A stretch of DNA of 64,000 nucleotides from Myxococcales bacterium. GTDB taxonomy: Bacteria; Myxococcota_A; Polyangia; Polyangiales; Polyangiaceae. Shown here in pieces: positions 8,450 to 17,870 of this stretch (positions are counted from its first letter, which is position 1; the number at the start of each line of letters is the position of its first letter). The position numbers and the translations under genes were made by a program. The stretch spans positions 1 through 64,000 of the forward strand of contig JADKKK010000011.1 of the NCBI GenBank assembly GCA_016720545.1, read 5' to 3'. The notes below the pieces were generated by a model. That model saw only the letters and a program-made list of their open reading frames with translations. It was not told the origin of the DNA and made no database searches.

Positions 8450-9604
8450 ATGCCGATGAGCTGGGAGGCGACGAAGCTAGGGCTGACGTTAGCGTTGGCG
8501 TTGATGGCACTCGTAGGGTGTCGCCAGAGGAGCGACGGCCCCTCTCCGGGGCCCGCTCCCTCCGTGAGCGCGGGGCCATCGGGGTCGGCGGCGGCGGTAC
8601 CCTCGCTCCCTCCCATCGCGCTCGACGATTTGCCCTCCGCGGTGACGGATGCGAACTGCACACTTCGCGACTCGGCGAAGGCGAGCGCCGAGATCGAGGC
8701 GCTGCTCAGTGCGCTGCCCACGCCGATTCCGGAACGGTCGCGCAAGCGCTTTGGCTTCGAGTGTTGGAAAAAGCCGGTGGTCATCTTGGCTGTCGACTAT
8801 GGCGACGAGGCGCTCGCGAAGCGCGCGCTCCTCCACTACGCGCACGCCTTCCTCGTGCCGGCGGATCCGAGCGCGCCGAACGCCATGCCAGCGGGGCACA
8901 TCCTACGCCGTGGTTCGGTAGTCGCGATCGTCGCGGGAGAAGGGAACCCGATAAGCCTCGCTCTCCGCGAGCGGCGAGGCTTCGGAGACGGCGTGCCCGG
9001 CTACCCTCGGGGAGGTCGCGGCGGTGCGGGCAGCGCGCTGCCGTTCGTCTCCAAACCGGGCGCGTTCACGGCGGTGCGCCAGGCGCGCGAGTACGACTTT
9101 GGGTGCGGCGACAAGCTCGCCGCGACGGCGCGCGTGTGCGCGGACTTGGAGCGGTACGAGAGCGCTCGCGGGGATCGCGGGCCCGGGAGAAAGCCCGAAA
9201 CCTTCGTGGGCACCTGCGTCCCAAGGCCTTGGCCCACGCCCAATCACGCGGTCGAGGAGGCGTGCTGGCTGCTCTGGTCGCCCCTCGGCGTCGACGTGGG
9301 GACGGTCCGAGGGCTAGGCGTGGGGCTCGAGGGCGTGTCGCTCGAAGGACTGCGCTCGATGGGCGCCGCGGCGCTCCCGCCCGCGAAGGCGCTCGAGCTG
9401 CGGCACGCGATCCTCGAGCGCGGGCCTGGGCGCGAGGTCGAGTACGTCGACCGCGCCGAGCGCGCGATCTCGGAGGACGGCAAGGAGACCGTCTCCGTCC
9501 GCTTCGACCCGACGGCCTTCGTCGTGGTCCGCGCGACGAACGACCGCGCGAAGAAGCCGATCTTGGTCGCCGGGTTCGCGCGCGTGGGAGGCCTCGGGCC
9601 GTAA
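8450..9604 (+). CDS. Hypothetical lipoprotein
   Basis: This 384-residue protein starts with a lipoprotein signal peptide ending in LVGC (Cys24). A Ser/Pro/Gly linker (about 25-55) and a folded region with four or more Cys residues follow. It is predicted to be anchored in the envelope. I recognise no domain. The short phrase LYSARE-type motifs of enzymes are absent and there are no repeats. The gene is divergent from the RoxA-like gene with only about 60 bases between starts, so their promoters must overlap or be very close. The downstream gene is convergent. Confidence 0.7.
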   Translation: MPMSWEATKLGLTLALALMALVGCRQRSDGPSPGPAPSVSAGPSGSAAAVPSLPPIALDDLPSAVTDANCTLRDSAKASAEIEALLSALPTPIPERSRKRFGFECWKKPVVILAVDYGDEALAKRALLHYAHAFLVPADPSAPNAMPAGHILRRGSVVAIVAGEGNPISLALRERRGFGDGVPGYPRGGRGGAGSALPFVSKPGAFTAVRQAREYDFGCGDKLAATARVCADLERYESARGDRGPGRKPETFVGTCVPRPWPTPNHAVEEACWLLWSPLGVDVGTVRGLGVGLEGVSLEGLRSMGAAALPPAKALELRHAILERGPGREVEYVDRAERAISEDGKETVSVRFDPTAFVVVRATNDRAKKPILVAGFARVGGLGP

Positions 9605-9660
9605 GCTCAGCTTCGTCGAACCGACGCTGTCGAGGTGCTCCCGCGCCGCGGCGCCCAGCC

Positions 9661-10713
9661 TCACCTCAACGTGAACGTGTAGGTGCAGCTGTAGCTCGTG
9701 GTGGCGAACGCACCCGCGGCGGGGGGGTTGCCCTCGGTGAAGCGGTCGTTGGTGACGGCGGCGTTGTCGATCACCTCTTGGATCGGCATGGCGCAGAGGT
9801 TGAGCGACGAGGAGCGCGACGCCCACCCTCGCCGCACGCGGAACCTCCCCTCCGACACCTTCGTGAACTTCGTTGCGGTCGAGACCAGCGTCCGGGTTGG
9901 CGGCACGGTGGCGCACGAGGGCACCGTGGTCTGAGGGACGAGGAACGGCTCCGCGCAGGAGGCGCGGTACTCGGGCATCACCGTGCGCCGGGTCATGAGG
10001 CGATCGGTGCGGACGAGGCGAACGTAGTTGCCTTCGAGGAGGGTGGGCGCGCCGGGCTGCGGGTAGGCCGCGAGCGGGCACGTGAGCGCCGCGCCGTCGC
10101 ACGCCGCGCCGTTCCCCACCTGGCTACACGCCGTGGGGGTCGAGGTGGTCGCGCAGCCGGCCATCGGATCGACGCGAAGCCGGAGGCTCCCCGCCCCGTC
10201 GGGCTCTTCGTGGAGCCGCGTCGTGCAGGTGGTCGTCGTCGTGTAGGCCGCCTCGCGACAGCAGCCCCCCGCCGGCCCGAGCTGGTTTATCGGGAGCATG
10301 GTGCAGGTCGCCACGACGTCGTAGAGGGCGTCGTTCTCGCACGCGTTCAGCAGGCGCGACATTCCGAGGCCGCTGTCGAGCGAGCCAGCGTCGGCGCAGG
10401 CCGCGTCCGTCGGCGCGTCCATCGGCGCGTCCTCCGCCGCGTCGGCCATCGAGTCCGCCACGCCGTCTGCGGACGCGTCTCCCGGGCTGGAGTCTACGGG
10501 CGTCGAGTCGGGGGCGAAGGTGTCGGGGGCGAAGGTATCGGGGACACTGGTGTCGGTCGCCACGGCCGTATCGGTGGCCACATCGGCGACCGTGGCGTCT
10601 GGCGGCGCCGCGTCCGACATCCCGCCCCCGGGAGGGTCGACGGTGCAGGCTGCGGCGGGCAGCAACAATCCGAGGCAGAGCGCAAACCCACGGCGCAGGC
10701 GAATGGACATCAT
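9661..10713 (-). CDS. Hypothetical lipoprotein with Asp/Ala/Thr-rich linker
   Basis: The 350-residue product has a signal peptide (MMSIRLRRGFALCLGLLLPA) and a lipobox ending at Cys23. A low-complexity Asp/Ala/Thr/Ser linker of about 85 residues (24-110) then leads to a Cys-rich domain (about 120-350). That domain includes NACENDALYDVVATCTM and GGCCREAAYTTTTTCTTR. This layout is common among secreted lipoproteins of Polyangiales. No enzymatic motif is visible and I do not recognise the family. Disulfides in the periplasm or outside are likely given about 14 Cys. A start three bases downstream (second Met) is equally possible. Confidence 0.7.
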   Translation of the reverse strand: MMSIRLRRGFALCLGLLLPAAACTVDPPGGGMSDAAPPDATVADVATDTAVATDTSVPDTFAPDTFAPDSTPVDSSPGDASADGVADSMADAAEDAPMDAPTDAACADAGSLDSGLGMSRLLNACENDALYDVVATCTMLPINQLGPAGGCCREAAYTTTTTCTTRLHEEPDGAGSLRLRVDPMAGCATTSTPTACSQVGNGAACDGAALTCPLAAYPQPGAPTLLEGNYVRLVRTDRLMTRRTVMPEYRASCAEPFLVPQTTVPSCATVPPTRTLVSTATKFTKVSEGRFRVRRGWASRSSSLNLCAMPIQEVIDNAAVTNDRFTEGNPPAAGAFATTSYSCTYTFTLR

Positions 10714-10967
10714 TCATATAGATGCCGGTCCGTTCCCCGGAGTTCAAGGAAATACGAACCGCCGTCGTGCCCCATCTTCGCCTCATCGGGCCGGCGCGCT
10801 GAGCCGCGCTTCGAATCGCGAGGGCCATCACGCCCTCGTGGTCGGCGCATCCCACGCTACGGCGACGAGTACACCCATGGGAGCAAGCTAGCAGCAGCGC
10901 GCGACCCGTGTCCCCCCGCGCCGCCGTCGCGGGCCCGCCCCGGGCGCTCGCGCTCGCAGGCTCGGCG

Positions 10968-12681
10968 CTACTGCAGCGCGTCCCAGAAGTCGCAGTTGGG
11001 CTGGTGGAGCCCCTCCCGCACGGCGGTGGTCGTGCCGATGCCGAGCGAGTTGTCCTTTGCGGGGTCGTACTTGGGCCACGCGGTGAGGCCCGCCCCGCCC
11101 GGAGCGCCGGTCGCCGCGTGCGTGCTCCAATAGAGCATGAAGGCCCGTGAGAGGTCCTTCTCGACTTCGGAGGGGGTGTATCCGCCTACGTCGAGCTTGC
11201 CGAACATATAGGCCACGTCGACGCCGTGGAACGTGCCGAACGCCTTCAGGATGGGCGAGTTGTCGAGCGGGTGGTCGAAGTAGTAGCGGTACGCGGGGCT
11301 CCCCGCGGTGGTGAGGGCCTTCGCGATCCGACGGCTCGGGCAGATGAACTTCGCCTGGCTCGTAAGGGCCACGAACGCCGCCCACGGCGACGGGTAGCTC
11401 GCCGAAGGATACCGCGCGAGCACCGTGGGGCCGAAGGTGGCGCCGAACAGCGTCTGCACGGCCGCGCGGTACTCGGCGTCGGTGGCCGCGAACCGTAGCG
11501 GAACCGATCGAGAAGTCTCGTTGGCGTTGGCGCCGATCACGACTGGCACCTTCGCGTGTCGTCCCGAGGCGATGACGTCGAGCGGCTTCTGGTCGAGGAA
11601 CGCGTTGTCGACCGTGGCGCCCCAGCCGTTGCCCGCTCCGGCGACGTTGACCGAGGTCGGATAGGCCTTCAGCAGATCGGCCCCGGCGAGCCCGCGCAAA
11701 CACGCGAGCACGTCGGGGGCGGCGTCGCACTTGGCGGCGGCGACGACCGCGACCCCTTGCTCCTGCGCGTCGGCGAGGGTGCGCGCCGCGCAGCCGCCGC
11801 TCTGGATGGCCGCCGCGCTGAAGCCGACAGGGCTCTTCGCGGCGAGCAGCGAGCACACGTTGAGGCCGCCCGCGGACTCGCCGAAGACCATGAGGCGCGC
11901 CGGATCGCCGCCAAGCGCCGCGGCGTGCCGCTTCGCCCACGCGACCGCCGCGGCCAGATCTTGCAGCCCGTAATTGCCAGTCCCGCCAGTCCCGCCACCC
12001 TCGGCCGCGAGGGCCGAGTGCCCCAGGAATCCGAGCATCCCGAGCCGGTAGTTGACGGTGACGACTACGCTGTTGGTGGTCTCGGCGAGGCGCCTGCCGT
12101 CGTACACCCGGGCCCCGTCGTTCTCCTGCACTGCAGAGCCGACCTGGTTGCCTCCGCCGTGGATCCAGAAGAGGATCGGGCGGTCTTTCGCGCCGTTGGG
12201 GGTCCACACGTTGAGCTGCAGGCAGTCCTCCACGCCGGTCGAGGTGCCGTCGCCCTCTACGTTGCCTTGGAGGCACTGGGGCCCCCACGCCACGCCGTCG
12301 CGCGCGCCCGTCCAGCACGCGGGCGCCTGGGGCGCGGCCCAGCGCAGCTTGCCGACCGGCGGCGCCGCGTAGGGAATGTTCTTGTAGGCGTAGATGGGGC
12401 CGTCGAGCGCGCCGCGCACCGCGCCGTACTCCGTGTGGAGCACGCCGGGCGCGCGGGGCACGTCGCTCCCACACCCCGCGTCCACGCCCGGCGAAGCGTC
12501 GACCGGCGGGGGCGGCTCCGCGTCGCTTGGGGGGAGGCGCGGTCCCCGTGGGCACCGGGACGGCGGCGTCTGCCGGGGGCGTCGAGGGAGCGTCGGAGCC
12601 GCAGGCGCCGAGGCCCACGAGGAGGCCCGAGCCGAGGAGGAGCGAGCTGAGAGCGGCGAGGCGAAGCGAGCGCGTGCGCAT
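10968..12681 (-). CDS. Type B carboxylesterase lipoprotein, one apparent frameshift
   Basis: This is an alpha/beta-hydrolase of the type B carboxylesterase family (PF00135). The segments seen are AYKNIPYAAPPVGKLRW, LFWIHGGG (oxyanion hole), VNYRLGMLGFL, and the nucleophile motif FGESAGG. The reading frame of the catalytic domain lacks a signal peptide. The adjacent frame, however, starts at 12681 with MRTRSLRLAALSSLLLGSG and a lipobox LGAC. The two frames join at a run of six G (plus strand, about 12529-12534): one G fewer gives a continuous lipoprotein. I therefore treat it as one gene of about 570 residues with a homopolymer indel. This is either a sequencing error or a recent inactivation. 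The esterase substrate is unknown. Confidence 0.8.
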
Positions 12682-12770
12682 GGCGGGAGCATAGCCCCTC
12701 CCAGCACCGAGCGCCGGCTCAGCCGTGCAATCTGCTAGTTGCGCGCCCGGTTCCGTGGTTGGGTGCCCGG

Positions 12771-13208
12771 GTGAACCTGCTCGACCAAGTGCTCCCTGCG
12801 GTGAACGCGAGCCTGAACGGCACCGCCGCCGTACTCCTCTTCCTCGCCGTGCGCGCCGTCCGTGGCCGCGACATCGCCCGCCACCGCCGCCTCATGTTGG
12901 CCGCCGTGGCGGTCTCGGCGCTCTTCCTCGCGGGGTACATCGTGTCGTTCGTGTGGGGTACGCACACGCGCTACCCCGCGCACGACTGGACCCGCGTCGT
13001 GTACTTTGCCATCTTGATAAGCCACGAGCTGATGGCGCCCTTCGTGGTGCCGCTCGTGCTGCGCATGGTCTACCTCGGGCTGAAGAACCGCACGGCCGAC
13101 CACAAGCGGCTCGCACGGTACGCGCTGCCCGTGTGGGGCTACATTTCGGTGACCGGCGTGTTGATCTATCTATTTTCCCGCCACATTGGCCCGTGGCGCG
13201 CGGGGTGA
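12771..13208 (+). CDS. DUF420 family membrane protein
   Basis: The 145-residue protein has about four transmembrane segments and conserved His residues (RHRRLMLAAVAVSALF, WGTHTRYPAHD, LISHELMAP, DHKRLARYALPVWGYISVTG) typical of DUF420. This family is often found near cytochrome oxidase assembly genes and is thought to be related to heme-binding or CtaG-like proteins, with no proven function. No oxidase genes are nearby here. GTG 12771 gives the usual compact N-terminus. A TTG at 12759 would add four residues. The gene converges with the phospholipase-like gene. Confidence 0.85.
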   Translation: MNLLDQVLPAVNASLNGTAAVLLFLAVRAVRGRDIARHRRLMLAAVAVSALFLAGYIVSFVWGTHTRYPAHDWTRVVYFAILISHELMAPFVVPLVLRMVYLGLKNRTADHKRLARYALPVWGYISVTGVLIYLFSRHIGPWRAG

Positions 13209-13224
13209 CAGCGGCGTCTCCCGC

Positions 13225-14721
13225 TCACTCCAAGCGCACGACGCCGAGCGCCTCCGCCTCGGCGAGCCAGGTCGCGTAGCGCTCGCGCGGGGGGCGCCGG
13301 TCGACGAGCATCGACGCCGGGATCTCGCCCCGCGTGACCATCGCCTCGAGCTCTGGCTGGCTCGACACGCCGACCCCGGCGCCGAGGCCCGGCGCCGCCG
13401 GGCGGGCCATGACGATCGTGGGCATTCCCGGGGGCGGCGCCTGCGGCGCTTTGTAGAACGCCGGATCGATGCACGATGAGAGATCGCGGGTGACCGCCAT
13501 GCGCTGGTTCAGGGGCGCGATCCCGAATCGGGTCTTCACGGTCGACAGCACCGACACGTGCTCGAGGACCCCGGTCTCGAGGTGGCCGCGGCGCACGGTG
13601 GGGCCGATGACGAACGCCGGCACGCGGAACCCGAGGCGCTGAAACTCGGCGCGCTCGTCGGTGGCGGCGGGAGGGGGCACGTGGTCGAAGAAGCCGCCGT
13701 TCTCGTCGTAGGTAATGACGAACAGCACCTGACCCCACTGCGGACTCTCGGCGAGGGCCTTGTAGATGCTCGCGGCGAACGCCTGGCCCGCGCGGATGTC
13801 GTGGCTCGGGTGGTCGTCGTTGGAGAGGAAGTCCGGGTCGATGATGCTGAAGTGGGGCAGCTTGCCCGCGCGCGCGTCGGCGAAGAACTCCGAGATCGGT
13901 CGCACGGGGTTCGTCTGCAGGAGGCGGCCGATGAACGCGCCGGTGTACCAACCGACGCCGCTCGCCGCGTAGTTCTTCGCGGTCTTCCCTGCCGCCTTGA
14001 GCTTCTCCCACACCGTCGCGGGGCCCCCCGTGAAGTAGGGAGTGTTGTCGGTCTTGCCGCCCGACGAGGCGGCGTGGAGATAATAGCGGTTCGGCCAGGT
14101 GGGCCCGAGCACCGACGAAAACCAATGATCACAGACGGTGAAGTTGTCGGCGAGCCAATAGTAGAACGGTATCTGCGACCTGTCGTGATACCCCATGACG
14201 TCGCGCTGATCGGGCCCGGCGTGGGCCTTCACGAAGCCGTCGTTCAGGCCCCCGTTCCACTGCGCGTGCGCCGCGGTGAAGCCGTGCGGCGGATCGGCGG
14301 GCGTGAAGTTCGTGGACTTGTAGGCCGCGACGGGGGTGCCGTCGGGCGCGGGGTTGGTCTCGGTGCCCTTGAGCCCGGTGACCGTGGCGCGGTTCGGGTA
14401 CCCCGCGTCGGACGAGAGCGTGCCGAGGTAGTGGTCGAAGCTGCGGTTCTCCATCATGAGGACGACGATCGCGTCGATAGTGGAGAAGAGCTCTTCGGGT
14501 GTGGGCGCGGGCGGGGGTGGGCTCGCGTCGGGCTTCGTGGAGGCGTCGGGGGTGCCTGGCGGGGGCCCGGCCTCAGGCGAGGGGCCCGTGGCGGTAGGCG
14601 TCGACGTGGCGCTCGGTTCGGCCGAGGGCGCGCCACCCGGCTCGTCCGCCGAGGAGCCACAAGCGGCCGCCATGAGACCCCCGACCCCGAGCAACACCCT
14701 GCGACGCGACAGCACTCTCAT
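13225..14721 (-). CDS. Phospholipase C / acid phosphatase-like phosphoesterase
   Basis: This 498-residue exported protein belongs to the phosphoesterase family PF04185, which includes bacterial phospholipase C and AcpA. The metal and nucleophile region is IVVLMMENRSFDHYLG (about residues 84-99), and the C-terminal metal site is TYDENGGFFDHVPPP. An N-terminal twin-arginine-like MRVLSRRRVLLGVGGLMAAA suggests Tat export, and the following Cys (about residue 21) may be lipid-modified. A Ser/Thr/Pro-rich linker separates the signal from the catalytic domain. Cleavage of phosphodiesters or phosphomonoesters outside the cytoplasm is expected. The actual substrate (phospholipid or other) cannot be told from sequence alone. 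Confidence 0.85.
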   Translation of the reverse strand: MRVLSRRRVLLGVGGLMAAACGSSADEPGGAPSAEPSATSTPTATGPSPEAGPPPGTPDASTKPDASPPPPAPTPEELFSTIDAIVVLMMENRSFDHYLGTLSSDAGYPNRATVTGLKGTETNPAPDGTPVAAYKSTNFTPADPPHGFTAAHAQWNGGLNDGFVKAHAGPDQRDVMGYHDRSQIPFYYWLADNFTVCDHWFSSVLGPTWPNRYYLHAASSGGKTDNTPYFTGGPATVWEKLKAAGKTAKNYAASGVGWYTGAFIGRLLQTNPVRPISEFFADARAGKLPHFSIIDPDFLSNDDHPSHDIRAGQAFAASIYKALAESPQWGQVLFVITYDENGGFFDHVPPPAATDERAEFQRLGFRVPAFVIGPTVRRGHLETGVLEHVSVLSTVKTRFGIAPLNQRMAVTRDLSSCIDPAFYKAPQAPPPGMPTIVMARPAAPGLGAGVGVSSQPELEAMVTRGEIPASMLVDRRPPRERYATWLAEAEALGVVRLE

Positions 14722-14808
14722 GGGCCGTCATCTTTCACTGGATCGCGCGACGCGCAAGCCCCAACCGAGCGGCGCGCCGGGGCTCGGACGTCAGCCGCCG
14801 GCTCCACG

Positions 14809-15201
14809 TCACCCGCGCGTGCGCAGCCAGAGGACCCAGCACGACATGCCGACAATCATTCCCCACGTCCCCGCGGTGCCGAAGAAGCGGAGGGCGTTCG
14901 GGGCGGGGCGGGGCATGCCGAGGGCGTGGGCCACGCGCGACACGAGGAGGGCGCCGCCCGCCACGTGGAGGCCCAGGCTGCCGCCGCCGCAGAGCTCGGC
15001 GAGCAGCAGCATGACCAGCGCGAGCGGGACGAACTCGGCGTTGTTGGCGTGGATGCGCACCGCGAGCAGCAGGTCGCGCGACTCGCCCGTGCCGACGCCG
15101 ATGCGCTCGCGTCTGCGCCCGCTCGAGACCTGGTTGGCGAGGGCGATGTTGAGGAGGGCGTTGAGCGCGCCGTAGAGCGCCGTCACGGTGGGGATGGCCA
15201 T
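14809..15201 (-). CDS. MAPEG family membrane protein
   Basis: The 130-residue protein has four predicted transmembrane helices and the MAPEG signature region (ESRDLLLAVRIHANNAEFVP, with conserved Arg, His, Asn and Glu). Bacterial MAPEG proteins are small integral membrane proteins. Eukaryotic relatives act as glutathione transferases or in eicosanoid metabolism, but the bacterial substrates are mostly unknown. The start ATG 15201 gives the typical hydrophobic N-terminal helix (TVTALYGALNALLNIAL). The gene sits between the phosphoesterase gene and a CTAG-bounded repeat element. Confidence 0.85.
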   Translation of the reverse strand: MAIPTVTALYGALNALLNIALANQVSSGRRRERIGVGTGESRDLLLAVRIHANNAEFVPLALVMLLLAELCGGGSLGLHVAGGALLVSRVAHALGMPRPAPNALRFFGTAGTWGMIVGMSCWVLWLRTRG

Positions 15202-15282
15202 GGCCTATCTTTGGCCAGATCGCGCGGCGAAGCGAGGGGTCGTGCGCCCAGCGGCGCCGGGTCACCCTGGGGTCACCCTGGG

Positions 15283-15397
15283 CTAGGGGCGCGGCGCCCC
15301 CTCTCGGCCACAAAGCTGGCCGATTCACCCCTCCGGCTTGTCCGCTCCCGGGGCCAACTACCACCACTGCGAGAATGAAGTCTCGCAGGTGTGCTAG
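15283..15397 (-). repeat. CTAG-bounded intergenic element, family B (partial copy)
   Basis: On the reverse strand this segment runs from CTAGCACACCTGCGAGA to GGGGCGCCGCGCCCC and ends with CTAG. It is about 95% identical to 26963-27079 on the forward strand. It contains an 8-bp-stem hairpin (CTGCGAGA...TCTCGCAG). The CTAG at 15394-15397 provides the TAG stop codon of the neighbouring gene at 15394-15870. It lacks the second half of the 190-base copy at 26963-27152. Confidence 0.8.
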
Positions 15398-15870
15398 CCG
15401 GTCGCAAAGAGCAGGGAGTGTCCCGAGCCCGCGGCCTGCCGCAAGAAGGCCTTGAAGTCCTCGAGGTCGCCCACGTAGTACGAGAAGAGCTCCTCCGGGA
15501 TGGCGTTGCCATTCGCGTCGGCCACGTATTCGCGCTGGCCATCCCGGCGTAGGAGGTTGCACCACTTGAGGAGACCCTCGAAGGTCGCCCCCGCGATGTC
15601 TTTGGCCGCGAACTGGACGTCCTTGGGCGGCACTACCCACACGTCGTAGCCGGGGTGCTCCCAACAGGTCTGGTGATTGAGTCGGTCTCGTGTGCTGGGG
15701 TAACACTTGCCGATGATCCGTATCTTTCCTTCCCAAGTCTTCTCGAAGTCGTAGCGCGCGAAGGCCCACTCGTTCTCTGCGCGAAAGATCTTCTCGAGAT
15801 GCCCCCGGTGAGCCCGAAGCTTCCTCATTCGTTCGGGTGGCACCGAATACGTCGTCGTCAAGACACCCAT
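15394..15870 (-). CDS. Hypothetical protein, possibly DUF1877-like
   Basis: This 158-residue cytoplasmic-looking protein has no signal peptide. It begins MGVLTTTYSVPPERMRKLRA and includes KCYPSTRDRLNHQTCWEHPG. The opening and overall size faintly resemble DUF1877/YfbM proteins, but I cannot confirm this. ATG 15870 is chosen because the sequence upstream in the frame has no protein character. The TAG stop codon is part of a repeat element boundary (CTAG at 15394-15397), so the original C-terminus may have been slightly different. No operon partner is evident. Confidence 0.6.
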   Translation of the reverse strand: MGVLTTTYSVPPERMRKLRAHRGHLEKIFRAENEWAFARYDFEKTWEGKIRIIGKCYPSTRDRLNHQTCWEHPGYDVWVVPPKDVQFAAKDIAGATFEGLLKWCNLLRRDGQREYVADANGNAIPEELFSYYVGDLEDFKAFLRQAAGSGHSLLFATG

Positions 15871-15996
15871 GAGTCCCCGTTCGCGGTTGTGCGGGCGCGC
15901 ACCGCCCAGCGTGCGCGTCAGTGTACATGTCGGGCTCGCGGGAGGCCCGGCCGGACCAGCCTTGCGAGCCCCGCGCGAGGGGCGTACGTTCACCGC

Positions 15997-16443
15997 ATGA
16001 CCGCCCGCGTTGCCCGTCTCGCCCGCCACGCGTTCGCGCGCGCCGCGTACGTGGCGGCGCTGTGCGTGCTACTCGTGGGCGTCGTACGTGGCGGCGCCGC
16101 GTATTTCCACTGCGGCATGATGAACGCGTACCTCGCGGCGCCGTGCTGCGACGCGGGGCATGGGCACGAAGGCGAAGGCGTGGAGTCCGAGCCCGAGCAA
16201 GGCGCGGCGCTGCGTGAAGAGCCGTGCTGCAGCGGCGCGCGGCTCTCCCACCTGCCCGCGAGCGCTCCAGGCGCCGACGCCCACGCGGCCGTGGCTCCGC
16301 TCGCCGCCGAGCCCCCTGCCACGCGCCACGTCGAGGCGCCCGCCGAGCCGCTCGCCCTCGCGCCACGGTCCGTGCAGTCTGCACGCGATGGCCCGCCCTC
16401 GGCGAGTAGGCGTCGCGCGCTCCTAAACGTCTACGTTCTCTGA
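15997..16443 (+). CDS. Cys/His-rich membrane protein upstream of the metal efflux operon
   Basis: This 148-residue protein has one N-terminal membrane segment (about residues 17-37) followed by HCGMMNAYLAAPCC, a His/Glu cluster (GHGHEGEGVE), another EEPCC and an Ala/Pro-rich tail with several His. The Cys, Met and His clusters look like soft-metal ligands. Its place directly before the RND efflux genes on the same strand (95 bases) suggests a metal-binding or sensing accessory protein. It recalls small leader proteins of copper-resistance operons, but I do not recognise a specific family. No metal regulator gene is seen nearby. Confidence 0.6.
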   Translation: MTARVARLARHAFARAAYVAALCVLLVGVVRGGAAYFHCGMMNAYLAAPCCDAGHGHEGEGVESEPEQGAALREEPCCSGARLSHLPASAPGADAHAAVAPLAAEPPATRHVEAPAEPLALAPRSVQSARDGPPSASRRRALLNVYVL

Positions 16444-16538
16444 GCCCCTCCTCGAGAGGTCGCGAGCCCGCGCCCTCACGACGAAGCACGTCACGCGCCG
16501 CCGGCGCGTCGCTTGATCTCGCCGCCTCGAAGGAGCCT

Positions 16539-17870
16539 ATGGATCCCACGTCCCCCCGCCGCGTCTGCGCGGCGCTGGTCGCCACGTTCGTGCTCACGTT
16601 CACCGCGCCGCCCGCATGGGCGGAGGGCGGCCTCGCGCCAGTCACGCGCGAAGGGCTCCTCGCAGAGCTCGCCCGCTCCCACCCCGAGGTGCAGGCCGCG
16701 GAGCAGCGCGCCGTCGCACTCGAGCGCGGCGCCCAGGCTCAAGGGAGCCTCCCGGCCCCCGCCGTGATGGCGCAGCTGTGGTCGGTCCCGCTCGCGAGGC
16801 CCTACGCGCTCGGCGACGCGAACATGCTCATGCTCGGCGTCGAGCAGGGGTTCCCGGCGCCCGGCTCGCTCGGCGCCAAGGAGCGGGCCGCGACCTTGCG
16901 CTCGACGGGAGAGCGCGCGAACGGCGCGGAGGTCGCGCGGCAGCGCCGGCGCGAGCTCGACCACGCCTTCGCCGACTACGTGGAGTCGACCTCGCGGCAC
17001 CGCGTCCACGGGGAGCACCGAGCGCTCGCGGAGCGGACGTTGGCGCTCGCCCGCGCGCGCCACGCCGGCGGAGGCTCGCTCGTGGACGTCGCGCAGGCCG
17101 AGGTCGAGCTCGCGCGGATGCTGGCAGACGTCGTGACGGACGGCACCCGAGTCGCCGCGGGGCGCGGTCGGATCAACGCCCTGCTCGGCCGGCCTACGCT
17201 CGGCCCGCTCGGCCCGCCGCTCATCGTGGAGGCCGAGACGTCCGCGTGGGACGCGAAGACCGCGCTCGAGAAGGCCAAAGCGTACCGCCCGGTGCTCCGC
17301 GCCACCGCCGCCCAGCGCGCCGCCCTCGCGGAGGACGCGCGCGCCGCGAAGATCGAGGCGACCGTGCCGTCGTTCAAGGTGGCGGCGCTCTACTTCGCGC
17401 CGGTGGGCGAGGGGCGCCACGGCTACGGGTTCAACGCGGGCATGTCGCTCCCGTGGCTGTGGGGTGAGGCGAGCGCTCGGCGCGACGCCGCGCGCGAGGC
17501 CGCGCGGGCCGGCGAGCGCGAGGTCGCGGGTGCGATTCGCCCCGTCGAGGCTGAAGTCGCCACCGCCGAGGCGACCGTACGCGCGGCCGCGCTGCGGCTC
17601 GTGGCGCTGCGGGAACGCGCCGTCCCGGCCAGCCGTCGGGCGCTCGACGTCGCTCGGGCCGGCTACGAGGCCGGGCGAGCCGACGCCCTCGCGATGCTTT
17701 ACGCGGAGCGCGTCGTGGTGGATGTCGAGACCTCGCTCGTGGAGGCGCGCGCGACGCTCGACCACGCGCTCGCCGAGCTCGACGCCGCGGTAGGCGCCGC
17801 GGTGCCGCGCCGGCGCCTCGTTGGCGCTCCAGCCGACTCCGGCGACGGAGGAGCCAGCCATGTCCGCTGA
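16539..17870 (+). CDS. TolC-family outer membrane channel of a metal efflux pump (CusC-like)
   Basis: This 443-residue protein has a signal peptide (cleavage near PAWAEGG) and two copies of the TolC/OEP pattern of long alpha-helices. Examples are HPEVQAAEQRAVALERGAQ, the central ALARARHAGGGSLVDVAQAE, and the second repeat RRALDVARAGYEAGRADALA with the usual Gly-Asp turn. It should form the outer-membrane exit duct for the adaptor and pump encoded next. The stop overlaps the start of the adaptor gene by 11 bases, which supports translational coupling. The pump partners suggest copper/silver export. Confidence 0.88.
   Translation: MDPTSPRRVCAALVATFVLTFTAPPAWAEGGLAPVTREGLLAELARSHPEVQAAEQRAVALERGAQAQGSLPAPAVMAQLWSVPLARPYALGDANMLMLGVEQGFPAPGSLGAKERAATLRSTGERANGAEVARQRRRELDHAFADYVESTSRHRVHGEHRALAERTLALARARHAGGGSLVDVAQAEVELARMLADVVTDGTRVAAGRGRINALLGRPTLGPLGPPLIVEAETSAWDAKTALEKAKAYRPVLRATAAQRAALAEDARAAKIEATVPSFKVAALYFAPVGEGRHGYGFNAGMSLPWLWGEASARRDAAREAARAGEREVAGAIRPVEAEVATAEATVRAAALRLVALRERAVPASRRALDVARAGYEAGRADALAMLYAERVVVDVETSLVEARATLDHALAELDAAVGAAVPRRRLVGAPADSGDGGASHVR

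Noticed and set aside
8335..11133. 932-codon plus-strand frame across the two lipoprotein genes
   Set aside because: Its composition is Arg/Gly/Ala-rich noise, and it covers two genes with clear lipoprotein signals in other frames.
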